A stretch of DNA of 64,000 bases from Polytrichum commune (taxonomy: Eukaryota > Streptophyta > Polytrichopsida > Polytrichales > Polytrichaceae), in contig OX485805.1 of assembly GCA_950295325.1 (NCBI GenBank), forward strand, positions 18,711,501-18,775,500, in the 5' to 3' direction. The translations under genes were made by a program, and so were the position numbers. The notes beneath the pieces were generated by a model that searched no databases, was not told the origin of the DNA, and saw only the letters and a list, made by a program, of their open reading frames with translations. How positions within the stretch are numbered: position 1 is the stretch's first letter; each line of letters opens with the position of its first letter. Positions 26,001 through 37,345 of the stretch are shown here, one piece after another.

Positions 26001-26711
26001 AAAGTTCTACCTAGAGCATCAAGTAGATGAAGATGATCTCCCTTGTTCCTCACCTCTCCTCAATAGCTTCCCCCATATTTTATCAAGAGTGAGAGTTAAC
26101 TTAGTTCCATTCACACTAGTTAGTTCAGTATGGAACCTTTACATTTTACATTCACTCTGTTGGTGCACGTCTTGAATGATGAATAATGAATCAATGCCAC
26201 AATTGTGTCCGTGTGAAGACTCTTCAAGAATGTATTTGCTAACACACATACATCATGTTGCAGCTCACCGGCTGGTAATGCTTACTCATCATGCCAAAGA
26301 TTTGTCGTGAACTGCACCCAAGACCAGCATAACCAACGTGACTGCTGTGTGACTTGCCATGCACCAACTGCGCTCGACGACAGCAGTTTACTGGATACTA
26401 ATTACTTGAGGTAGTAAGAAGCTCTGCATCCAAACAATATTTGCTTGTTTTCTACATTGACGTGGTGTAATCTTTTCATTCAATTTGTGGTTGACCCTTC
26501 CATTAGGGACAGAGGAATGTATGCTGGTCAGGTGGTGAACCTGAAGAAGGCATCAAGACGGAAAACCTTGGCTCAGTTACGAAACATGAGTAACATGCTG
26601 GATGAACCCATGCAGGCTTCCAAGAAGCTTGAGGTACAACATATGTTAAAAGGGTTGAAGAGCCACATGACCCTGATGTTGTCTAGGAAATGGAAGCCAC
26701 CGTTTAGGTAG
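23080..26711 (+). CDS. Coiled-coil protein of unknown function, six exons, 466 aa
   Basis: I do not recognise this gene. Exons deduced from GT-AG borders and perfect frame continuity are 23080-23187, 23425-23799, 24459-24624, 25273-25672, 26264-26410 and 26507-26711 (467 codons with stop). The start MEDQELSPKLSD is the first ATG of an open exon. Residues ~45-215 are rich in E, K, Q, L and R with heptad-like spacing (e.g. EYEKKSGELLEYLKTME, REAALQKINEELRKEIG), so a long coiled coil is likely. A short region LRLDPETGRGSIMKLVRRVQ follows, then a Pro/Thr/Ser-rich linker, a Cys-containing patch (RDCCVTCHAP) and a basic tail ending SRKWKPPFR. No transmembrane or catalytic motif is visible. Introns carry normal borders and there is no frame damage, so the gene looks functional. 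It could be a cytoskeletal or kinetochore-type scaffold; that is a guess. Confidence 0.75.
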
Positions 26712-29571
26712 ACTTAAAGTTTGACAATGATGCTGGAGCTCGTTTCAGAATCTGGATGGATACCCATAAGGTGTTGAGTGTTTTTCTTTAGACTTAAGCT
26801 TGCTGAGACATTTCAGAATCAATGATTGAAGTGTAGAGTTGTTTCTTAGCAGGTTCAAGTCCATTGAAATAACAGTTATAATTGGTGGGTTTCTTATGAC
26901 AAATTCAAATCCATCTTGACATGTCCATTACTGGGTGTTTATTTCTCCAACTTTTTGGTAGTGATTAATATCCTGGAGGTTGAAAACTCCTGAAGATTCA
27001 ACCTCATCATTTAAAAAGTGTGGTGAATTTAGACACCCAAGCCATAATCTCTCTTTCAGAATAGGTGAAGCTGCATTCCGTAACAGTTTATGATTCTCAA
27101 TTTCGGAACAGCGCATATTTCTCAAGATTGAAGGATGCAATTCCCACCAGGATTTGAGTTTCTGATTGAAGGATGTAAACAATACCCCTTTGGATTACAA
27201 GACAAATTTCAAAAATCTTCTCAAACTCTTGCTGCACTGTGAATTTTAAAAGAGCGTCAATTTCAGGATGTCATTATTCTCTTAATCAGAGACAATGTCC
27301 TAAGTATCATGCTTTTTTATTTCTCAGAGCAAAAGGAAATTGTGAACATGCAAGACAACACTTCCCGAAATACCTCTTTATGATTGAATTGGGTTGGTCA
27401 TGCTTTAGTAACATCGAGTGGAAGGCATCCAGATGGAACAGTCCCCTACTGCATTATGAAAGGAATTTGTAGGCAGCAATCCCTTTCTGATATATGAAAG
27501 TGAAGAATTTTGACCTAGGGCTCTTCAATATGTCCAAGTTTTTGAAATGGTAAGATTGTAACCCTTACAGGTTCCAAGCTACCATTGCATGGTCTACATG
27601 ACAGTTTGGACAAGTCCTCAACAAGTAAGCCATTTTTCAACTTGAATGGGTTTCGTTAGCCTTGTTCCCAACGAGTGTTGTGTGAAAGTGTGTTGTGAAG
27701 TGGGCTAACAACAAAGACATGCCCTCCTAATGCAAGAGTGAAAGCCGCTCAAGCCCTAGATGCATTGGGACTAGGGGATAATCCATCAATATTATGAATT
27801 TGGAAACCGCTTGAACTTCCTACTACATGGGCCCTTAAATCACCAAGATGGCGACCTTGAGCAACCAACATCTCGGGAGATGCCATAGCACCCTCCTTGA
27901 TTCTACCCATATCATTGATGTTTTCCCTTATTAAGGAGTTGAATTGAGGGAATGGTTTGGAAAATTGTGCAAAATCAAAAAAACAATCCCCACTGCGTGG
28001 ATCAAAATCAGACCCCTCTCTACTTTCCTCTTTTTCCAAGTCAATAAATGGTTCAGTTGTCATTTCCTACTACATGGACCTTATCGTCTGGGGAAACTAT
28101 AAAATATTCCCATATCAAATCCTTAGATAAATCCACTGTCGTCCCATCTCGTAGAAATCTAGTAAAACATTGGGTCGAAGGTCGCTCAATATTATAAAGT
28201 AAGTCACACTCGGAGCCCTTCGGTAAATCTTTCTTAAAATCCTTTGGTAACTCCTTCTTAAAATCCCTTGGTTATTCCCTCTCCAAATCCCCCCGTAACT
28301 CCTTCGGTAACTCCCTCGAAGGTAATAGAAAAATAAAATACGATGGCTCAATATGATGGTCCATAATAGTGTGGGCTCAAATATGTGGAATACGTCTTTC
28401 AGGGCACTGCGAGACATGTACAGCTACTCGGGGGATTGACATAGGTAACGTACAAGAGACGGGTATAGAAGGCCTAGTAATCCCCACTCTCCTCATACGG
28501 GACCTTACTACGCCTCCAACAAGAATGAAAACAAGCCCACCTGTGAATGATACCGAAGATGGCAATATTGTTGGACATCGCGCCTGTAGATGTCTCGTAG
28601 AAGGTGCTAGAGATAAAGTATAAGAGTCAGATGCAGAATTAATTCCCTCCCTCTGGGTATAATCCTATAATACACCAAAAAAATACCAAAAAAACGTTAA
28701 AAATGCTAAACTTACTTATTTTACTTCAATATATATTTAAAAATGTCAAAATCAATACACGACTTCTAATCCAAATAATATTATATAATGAATTGTTATA
28801 TCACATTCAAACTAGTGTAACCAACTTTAAAATCATATATAATGTGTCTTAAAATTAAGTCCAACATCATTTAAAATATATCATATATTTAAAATATATC
28901 AAAATATTTAAATATGTATAAAGTTATTTATGAGTTACCTTACTATTATACAACTTAGAATTATAAAGCTTACATGATATTAAGTATGCTTAAAGTATTA
29001 AGTTAAAACATACAATGATAGCTACAAGTAGCCAAATTGGGTTTAATATGCCTAATCATAAATTGTAACAAATTAGCTTAAATATCTCTAAACAATATGA
29101 AAATATTTTAAACATATATTCAATATGAAAATATTTAATGCTTCTAAAGTTAAAATAGGTTAAACTATCTAAATTAAATTAAATAAACCTATTTATGTCT
29201 AAAATAAATTCAAATATGTTAAACATCTTTAATGTAACAATCTAATGATAATTTCATTTTACTTTAAATTATATATTGCAAAATGATTCAAATATACCTA
29301 TACAAAGCATTAAATCATTATAAAATTGACAACATATTAAAACACATATACTAACCTCTTACTTGAATCTACACGTACGTCCGCGTTGCCAAAAATGCTT
29401 AGTACAACAAAAGAATTTGATATATGGTATGAAATTCACTAACCGATCCGCATAAGGTTTATTCTAAATCTATGGTTTAAAATTAATCTACAAATTCAGT
29501 GGCTCTAACTCGTCCTTTAGATTGTAGTTTATAATAAACTAGGAATAGAACATGGTGGCTTAATATTATTG
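26712..29571. other. Transposon debris and a very AT-rich block
   Basis: At 27749-28063 (minus) there is a 104-aa open frame resembling a transposon gag or hypothetical ORF (acidic, SSSGFQIHNIDGL), without a clear family. At 28200-28320 there is a degenerate short tandem repeat based on AAATCC-TTGGTAACTCC-TTCTT. From about 28660 to 29360 the DNA is strongly AT-rich with TTTAAATATATCA-like words and holds no ORF. Confidence 0.5.
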
Positions 29572-32500
29572 CACTACTAGGAAAACATGCGAAATATGAC
29601 TGGATTTTATGACTAAAAACGCGCATAAATGACCTTATGACTACTACCCATTTTAGTCATCAACCCAGTCATAACGGACAAGTCAGATTTTGAAATATGA
29701 CTACAGTCATATCTGCGGGCATACGTTCCCAATGGCGCGTTCCCGAAATATTTTTGGGTTCTCGATTCTGGGCAGCCCGTCAAATGTGACTATTTATAGT
29801 CACAAATATGTGACTCATATTAGTCATAATTATTTGACTGCATTTAGTCAGCTTCTTTAATTCAATGACTAAAATGTCATGAAACGTGGTTCTCATAACA
29901 TGACTGCAAGTGGTTGCAGAATATGATTGTGATGACTATAATTAGTCATTGATGTAGTTTTGAAATTCTTAAGGCTCGTCATCCATTCACATGTGTTGGT
30001 AAACATTCGAGATGTCGTGACTATATCCAGTAGTGCCGGATGACTACAACTAGTCACATTTAAAAACAAAATACTGGTTTTTGACTGATTCTCAATTGTT
30101 TTCAGTCCAGAAAAAATGACTACTCATAGTCATCCACTTAAAAAAATTGCGTATGTTTCCTGATGACTGGTCATTATTTCCAGTTACGTTACTACTTCGT
30201 ATGTGAAATGGTAGTCAGAACTTTAGATACATTCAGGATCACGCACAACGATATGACGATATAGATGCGACATATGAGAACAATGTTGACAAAAATTGCA
30301 AAAAGTCAATATTTGTTTATATAGTCATTGCTTTCAAATATGTGACTAGAGCTAATGACTACATGTAGTCAGTTTGGGTCACATAACATACTCATCAGAT
30401 CCAAAAAGCTCACTGAACACTAAATGACTACATATAGTCCGCTAAATTCAATCGATTACTACAATCACAGTGAAGCTCTAATGTCCACATTGTTCTAACC
30501 AAATTGAATCGTGCCCTATTTTAGCCTAATTAAGTTCACATTGATGCTTTAGGAATTGGGTGGGCCACAATATAAAGCTGCCTACTGCTTGTCCCATTTT
30601 CGTGATCGGTGGGTCGTCCAAATCTACGCTGCAATAGAGAAGGTACTCGTCGAGTTTGTTCTTTTGCACTTCCACTGAGACACACCCTTCTGGAATTGTG
30701 ACCCCATGCAACTTGGACCCTTCCAAGTTAACCACTTTTCCAATACCAACCACCTCTTCTTCTTCCCCATCTGCAACACCCATGATCTCAACAACGTCGG
30801 CCTTGCAAAATTTCGAGGTCGATGAGCCTTCATCCTTTTGTCCGCTGCAATAACACAAACACTTGTAAATAAAGGAATGAGGACTGCCATTAAGACTATT
30901 CATGCACTTTAAGAAAACACCAAATGTGCAGTGCTTTGGTACCCTTACCTTTGATGTGTTTTTCTCCTTGTGAGCCCCCATTTTGTCTTCTTTCCTATCT
31001 GGGGCCAAGACAACATGACTGCTTGATTGCTTCTGTTTTGCAGCTTGTCCCCGTGTCTTCCTCTGCTCAACAACTGGGGATCCCTTCGAAGACCGGCTTT
31101 GCTCCCCCTCGTCCAAGGACCCCTTCTCCTTTCTCCTCCGCCCGCTGGTGGTACCCTTCTCAGTCTGGGGTATTTTCTGCTCACCCCCCATGATTTCCAA
31201 CTTTTGACTCTTAGTGATCCTCCTTTTCTTCTCACCAGGTGGACGAGGCTTCGGGAGGGACGTCAAAGCAACGTCGTCCACATCTTCCTTCCCTTTGCTG
31301 ACTTCTTCCATCTGCATGCCCTCTCTTCCATCAGAGATTTCTTTGGAATCCTTAGATCAACCATAGTCAGTCATGCAGTGACAGTCAATGTTAAAGGGAA
31401 TTTTTTTGACTAAAGCTAGTCACAAATAGTCTAGAACGTGACTAATGTTAGTCATAGTCTCCATAAACTTCACTAGCACTAGTCATAAGCAACTCGGAAC
31501 TTTGAGGTTCATAGGCAACGAGCACAAAAACACCTAAACTTAAACTGTGATTAACCATTGATTATGTGTCTCAGACCTCTGCAACATACCTTTTCACTGC
31601 AGACAACGTCGTCAATTTTCAGCTCATTCTTCATTTTCTCCCCTCCACTGTCATTTCCACGTTTAGGGACAATATTATCTTTGTCCACGTTCTCTGCTGA
31701 GCTGCTTGCAGCTCCACCTTCCACCTGTACATTTGGAGGAGGTACTGCGTCTGCCTGTGGAATCTTCAAGGCAGCTAATATCAACTTCAGGCTCTCCTCT
31801 AATCCATCCATGCGTCTGTGTATGTCTCTATCCGACACCATTTTTTAGTGCATGCTGGACGGCGAGCTGTGATCAAATCTGCTTCCTCCTGGTAACATGG
31901 AGGAGACATGGCTGCCACCTGCCTTCCTAGTTACAACCTCTTTTTCCTTTCGCATGGACAAGTCAAATTCTTGCCGTGTTAGAATCCTCTCCAATTCAAT
32001 GGCCTGCACCAACATAGTCTTCCATTGCAAAGTGGATCATTGAATCCTATCATGAAATATTAAGGTAACATTGACTGCCTCAAACAAAGGTTGATGGTCC
32101 AAAACTTACCAGATTGTGTGCAAGCCCATCTGAATCCCGAGCTGAGATCGATGGCCTCTTCAACTGTGTCCGGTTCTCTCTTAGCTTCTCCGCCTCCTTT
32201 ACCTTCCTCTCCTCCACAATTAGCTTTGAGAGGCTCATCCAATGGTCTTGACGAATGTGCTTAGGCTTTGTCCTCCCAGCTAATAATGCCTTCTTCAGTT
32301 GATATCTCTTAGTCTTCAACTGGTTTTTCAACAACGAGTGGAATGCTTCCTCGGTGACTCGCCCAAGTCCCCCCTCGTAATCAAAGGTGTTGTGAACACG
32401 TTGCTTGATGGAGAGCAACATTGTTGTGCTGTACATGTGGTAGTTGTCGACGCTGAAGTCCACATCTTGTGCGTGGCCCCACAGGCACGTCATCCACAAC

Positions 32501-34382
32501 GACATGTTTTGTCCGCAGGGATGGCCCTTCATGTCAACCTCCACTGTGTATCTCTTCTTGCCACGGTGTTGTCTTTCCCGAACTCCCAATTGCTGCTGCA
32601 GCTCCACCTTTTGTCTGCGACTGCGTAGCTCAGAGTCCTCCTTCCACATCATCGTGTCTTGCTCGAGCCTTTCACTTCCATGTCCATGCCCATGTTGCGC
32701 ACTGCCTCCAGAGTATTGTGCATGCGCGTGTTGTCCACCTTGTCGTCGACGTTGTGAACTCAACAACTCCAACTTCTGCAACTCCAATTTCTTGATCTCC
32801 AGGTCAAGTGACATGGCTGCATCCACGTGGGCATCACCTTTTGAATCGGGAGCGCGATCATCAATATTTGATGATGGAATTGCCACATCGTCACTGGAGG
32901 TTCCTCTTCGTAGAAATCATGCTCCATTGAATCGCTTGGCCATGATGCATGCGACATCTTCACGGCAGGTGCACTCGTGGGGCGTGGTGCAGGCAGATGT
33001 GACTATATGTAGTCAAATTTTTGGTATATATGACTACAACTAGTCATACTGCAGGCAGATGTGACTACAGAGATTAGGGTTTGGTATTGTATGAAACTAC
33101 AACTCACATTGCCTACAGAAACAATGTATCCCAAGATGTGCCTTGATCAGTGTTACCTTTCCCTTAACTCGTAGAGGTAGTGTGGCTGGCTCTTCCCCCT
33201 CCTCTAACTCCGTATCCTCGTCGTCTTCAGAAGGCTCTGAATCAGCAACACCTTTTTCCTCGCAGACTAACCTATTTATCCTCGCAGATCTCCTCGTACT
33301 TGAAGGTGGGTTGGAAGGCTGTGTACACCGCACATATTGCCGAGTGGACCTCCGCTTATGTGGAATTGGAGCCTCTCTGGAGTCCGCATACATGTCAGAC
33401 ATCACATTTGCCATGCGATTCAAGACATGACTCGAAATTTGTGGCAATCTAGCAACTCCCTGGAATACTTCTTCCACACGTTCGTCCGGCAAGTTCGCCA
33501 CCAACATCATTATCTCTGGTACAGAAGGTGGATCATGATTAGGCATTTGTCCCATTAACAACCTATGTTGCAGCTAGAGGAGGAGTTGATAAACAAAATT
33601 AGGGTTTAGTGAACACTCAGAAGAGTTGGAGCTGCGCCGTTTTTTCCCTCTCTCAGGTGCCTTCGGAGGCTTCGAGCGCTTTGCACCCGCCACCCCTGCA
33701 GCCAAGTTGGTGATGCCCAACTCTCGAAATCGAGCGAGATTGCGCTCGATGTTTGCTTTTTGCTGTGCCTCGTAGGCGTTTGGCACTCCACGCTTAAGGG
33801 CAGCTGCCCTCGACCTCACCGCCTGCGCCTCCGCCGCGGAGTCCTCGCTGCTGGAGCGGATTTTGTTGTCGCCGCCGCTGTTGTTGCTCGCCCACTCCTC
33901 GCTCAACTACTCCGCCTCGGACGTCTCCTGCGCTGAGGACGTTGCCGACTCCTTACTCTTCGAGCTGCTGCTCATGCTCTCCGTCGACCACTTGGACTTC
34001 GCCATGGCGGCCGCCCACCCCCTTGCCGCGAAGACGGCGTGAAGGTACCGCTTCGGCCGTGGACGTCGCCATTTCTCTGCCTCCCTGCAACTATAAGGTA
34101 AGACCTACACAATGGCACCAAGAGAAATGGTTTAGTCTTGGCTGCGGGGATGTAGAAGCGAGTGACAACACAATAAGACCGAATTAGGATTTCATCGTTA
34201 ATTGGGGGGGTGCTCATTGATTACTGAATTTTGTAGTCATACTAGTTGTCACAGACACATGGATGTCTATTTAGGGTCAAACTTGTGACTTGTATGACTG
34301 CATGACTAAAGGTAATCATATTTAGGACTACATGACTAAATCTAGTAAGATGTAGGGACAAAGTGACTACAGGTAGTCATAT
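29572..34382 (-). mobile_element. CACTA (En/Spm) transposon, decayed; right terminus not found
   Basis: The left end begins CACTACTAGGAAAACATGCG, a classic CACTA terminus. Subterminal regions (29600-30450, 33000-33080, 34230-34382) and introns are crowded with TGACTA and TAGTCA words, often paired as palindromes such as TGACTACATGTAGTCA. Such subterminal repeats are typical transposase-binding sites of CACTA elements. The internal gene is on the minus strand. No inverted CACTA terminus was found on the right. Instead a CACTACTAGAAAATG word in the same orientation occurs at 34383, which may be the start of another element, so the right boundary given is provisional. Confidence 0.65.
30526..34005 (-). 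pseudogene. Ptta/En/Spm-type (Transposase_24-like) gene of the CACTA element, with in-frame stops
   Basis: The first exon runs 34005-33157. It opens MAAMAKSKW and contains an Ala/Arg-rich segment (NAYEAQQKANIERNLARFRE), then an acidic tail, but is broken by two in-frame TAG codons at 33909-33907 and 33576-33574. A later segment at about 32886-32110 holds the part resembling plant transposase family 24: YEGGLGRVTEEAFHSLLKNQ and RQDHWMSLSKLIVEERKVKE followed by ENRTQLKRPSISARDSDGLA. Further open pieces are at 32030-31845 and 31841-31551. The last one, 31317-30526, is a Lys-rich linker followed by VGSFILWPTQFL, like the 'G-x-x-x-x-WP' ending of plant CACTA ORFs. No TNP2-type DDE transposase was recognised. 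Splice sites were only partly resolved. Confidence 0.6.
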
Positions 34383-34760
34383 CACTACTAGAAAATGATG
34401 TCCAAATCAACAAGTAACCAACTATTTTTTGTTGAACTGTGTACATCAATGACCATTTCAACAAAATTCTAATATTTTGTTAATTTGAACAAAATGAGTG
34501 TTCTTATTTCTGTTAGATTACGTACTGTACCTTTTCTTCGACAAATTAATGGGCTTTTAGATTTGGATATGCTGATGTGGCGATATTCAAAGGAAATAAT
34601 TATTTTATTTTATTTTTTGTATTTACAGAAAGGTATAAAGTTCTAACCCTGCATCACATGCGCTAATGTTTTTCATCCATCAATTTTTTTAAATTTTTCC
34701 TAAGGTTTAATACCATTTGTATGGGAAGGATCATCAAAATATAAGAATGTGAACTTCTGA

Positions 34761-34960
34761 AAATTTACATAAATAGCGGTTTTTGCAAAAAACATACTCA
34801 GAGGTAAAATGTTTTTACATAAATAGCGGTTTTTGCAAAAAACATACTCAGAGGTAAAATGTTTTTACATAAATAGCGGTTTTTGCAAAAAACATACTCA
34901 GAGGTATAATATTTTTATATAAATAGCGGTTTTTGCAAAAAACATACTCAGAGGTAAAAC
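34761..34960. repeat. 50-bp minisatellite, four copies
   Basis: The unit contains ACATAAATAGCGGTTTTTGC and then AAAAAACATACTCAGAGGTA. It repeats with an exact 50-bp period at 34761, 34811, 34861 and 34911, followed by a partial unit to about 34990. The central copies are nearly identical, so the array is fairly young. Confidence 0.9.
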
Positions 34961-34990
34961 ATACTCAAACAAGAATAGCGGTTTTTAGTA

Positions 34991-35433
34991 ATTAAAAAGG
35001 TATTAATTTTCAAGTAGGGTGTACAAATAATATATGTGTAAAAATATATTCAATCAACTGAAATAATATAATTTCAATAAGTCAAAAGTCTTTATATACT
35101 ATCTTCAAGCTCATAAAAGTAACAAAATAAAAAAATAAAAAATAAAAAATACTATACAATTAATATTTGGAATTATCTTAAGTTTATGTGAACACTACGT
35201 TTAAAAATAAAGATAAGTGAAGATTGACTCTCAAAGCAAAACAAATATCATAATTTGAAACTTAAATTTAGATTGTATTATTGTTTATTTGATAAACTTT
35301 TAAATATCTATATTCAAAAAAAAAATTCACCAATGTCTTTTGTATCTTGATTACAAACAAAATATTTAATTTTTTTAATAAATGGTATTATGACCCAAGT
35401 CTAGTACTTTTCTACTAGTACCAAAAATCCCAA
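34991..35433. other. AT-rich non-coding stretch
   Basis: No ORF or motif of note was seen. The word TTTTCTACTAGTA near 35409-35421 resembles a reversed CACTACTAGAAAA end and could be the right border of a small element starting at 34383. The match is imperfect. Confidence 0.3.
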
Positions 35434-36505
35434 TTATTTTAGTGCTTTTAAACCTGCTTTTAAAACAATGGGCTTTACTAAGACGGCAACTCCATATTGC
35501 TTATACCCCGTATTTTCAGTTGTACCATGGTTTATTTTTGAAGCATCAAAACATATTAAAGTCTCACGCGTTGGACGAAAAAATAATCCATAGTCCTTCA
35601 TACGGAATTGTGTCCGTTCAATTCGAGAGTGGTCTGGAATCTCTGCAAAATATGTTGAATTCAATTACAACATCAGAAACTAGTGAATCCAACAATTTTT
35701 TAAAAACTTCTAGTATAACATACGATGACATAATTTTATACTAGTTTTAAAAGAAATTCTGTGATTGAAAATTACTTTCATGGATCCAAAATATAAATCC
35801 AGAACCTCCATCTTTCTCATCTATATGGTCAGGAGACCAATAGTTCTCTGTCACGCTCATCGTTGTGAATGAAGTATATCCAATACGACCCCATAATATC
35901 CCAACTCTTTCGGAACTAAATTTTCTAAGATGATATTTAAATATTTAACACGTCGAATACTCTAGTCGCCGTTCGTGCACTTAGTGTGTTTAAATCTGCA
36001 GCTGAAATTTTCATATTTTTTTTCCTACCTTTTCTATTAGTTTGCTTATATATGTCAAATCCTTCAGCGTAACAATTTCTCCATAAAAAAACAACTATAT
36101 CCCCACCATTCTTTTTCTTACCCCTTTCTACTATTCCTCCTGTAGTATATAGTATACTATATTCATTGGTCAATATGTTTATCAATTCATTTAAAAAAAT
36201 TTGAAATGAATAATTGTCACTACTTTTTCATTTTCAACCAAAATTACAGAAGTAGTGATTTCAATGAAGGCATCTAAAAAATCCACATTTTTAGATACAT
36301 AGATCATATGGCGAATTCCAATTGGAATTGAAACTCCTTGTGATCTAAACTTTTGTATTACAACCTCATCCGGGGTTGTAACATTTTTAGTATCATAGAA
36401 TGTGGATTTAACAACCATTTTAGTATGTTTTTTAAATTTATAATGAAACTCAAGCCGTACTTGAGATTTCTTTATTCTATCACATACATCACACTTATAC
36501 TCCAT
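35434..36505 (-). pseudogene. C2H2 zinc finger plus 2-oxoglutarate/Fe(II) oxygenase (TET/JBP-like), transposon-associated, frameshifted
   Basis: The N-terminus at 36505 gives MEYKCDVCDRIKKSQ and continues as C-x2-C-x12-H-x5-H, a zinc-finger pattern. The downstream frame carries WSPDHIDEKDGGSGFIFWIH, with the H-x-D iron pair at 35827-35819. A short intron with good borders follows (GTAATTTTCAATC...ATTTTGCAG, about 35776-35651). The last exon then has PTRETLICFDASKINHGTTE with the distal His at 35529-35527, followed by NTGYKQYGVAVLV, where Lys or Gln replaces the usual 2OG-binding Arg. HxD...H in this spacing is the double-stranded beta-helix oxygenase signature. TET/JBP enzymes oxidise modified bases in DNA, and related copies are known in fungal KDZ transposons. 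Two 1-nt frame breaks occur, one in a T7 run (36193-36199) and one near 35936-35940. The substrate is unknown. Confidence 0.6.
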
Positions 36506-37155
36506 AGTAAGTCAACTATTAAGGTATCAATTTGATTTTTTTATAAATGAATAAAACAAATAAATATGAAATAAATAAAACAAATAAAACAAATGTAGAA
36601 ATATAACAAGTTGAATAAAAAAACCCCTTTATATAGCATCAATAATCCTTCCAATCAAGTAAAGTAAAATATCAAGTAAATCAAAATTGGTTGTACAAAA
36701 TTTATAGATCCCGTCTTGTTTATAATAAGACAAATTAACCTAAACCTACCCGCTTCGTAGATTAAAGTCTTTTGGACTATCTTGTAGAAGTTTTGTCTCA
36801 TCTTCACGTTTTTTTTATATACAACGGCCCGTATTGGTCGCAGCCGGATTTTTGTTTTGTTTTAGATTACATTTTCGTTCCCAAAACTATTCCAAATCGT
36901 TCCCAATAGAGGTTCCGGAAGATTTTAAAAAAAATACAATTCTTTTGTTAATTTGCACAATGTATTTTTTATTGTTTAGTTGATTTCTAGATTTGTTTTG
37001 ATTTTGACCTACTCTAGGTGAATTTTTTTCTAGCGTTGGTTTTGTCTTTAAAATTTTATAATGAATGTTAACTAATAAAAGTATCTACCCAAATCATTCA
37101 AAAAAAAGCTAAGTAAAATTTTAAATGTAGTGTTACATTAGTTGTCAAAAGAACA

Positions 37156-37179
37156 TCAAACCGGCGCTTGCCGGTTTGA
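37156..37179. other. Perfect hairpin (10-bp stem, 4-nt loop)
   Basis: TCAAACCGGC and GCCGGTTTGA flank GCTT. It is GC-rich within AT-rich DNA, between the oxygenase and hAT transposase remnants. It could be a transcription-end or recombination structure of the element, or chance. Confidence 0.6.
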
Positions 37180-37345
37180 TTCTCTTTTTAGGAGGTCAAT
37201 TTGAGGCTGCTAAATAACGTTATGAATACAAAACATATATGTATTTAAAATCTCTTAGTTTTTTAAACATATAAGCATTGGAGGCATTACCTCTCCCATC
37301 ACGAAAACACACAAACCGATTTTTAAAAATCATATAGAGTTGTGA

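Noticed and set aside
32299-33043. Long plus-strand ORFs across the CACTA gene
   Set aside because: Antisense shadows of the minus-strand transposon exons, with biased composition.
29600-34382. CRISPR-like array from repeated TAGTCA words
   Set aside because: Spacing is irregular, repeats are short palindromes, and the context is a plant CACTA transposon.
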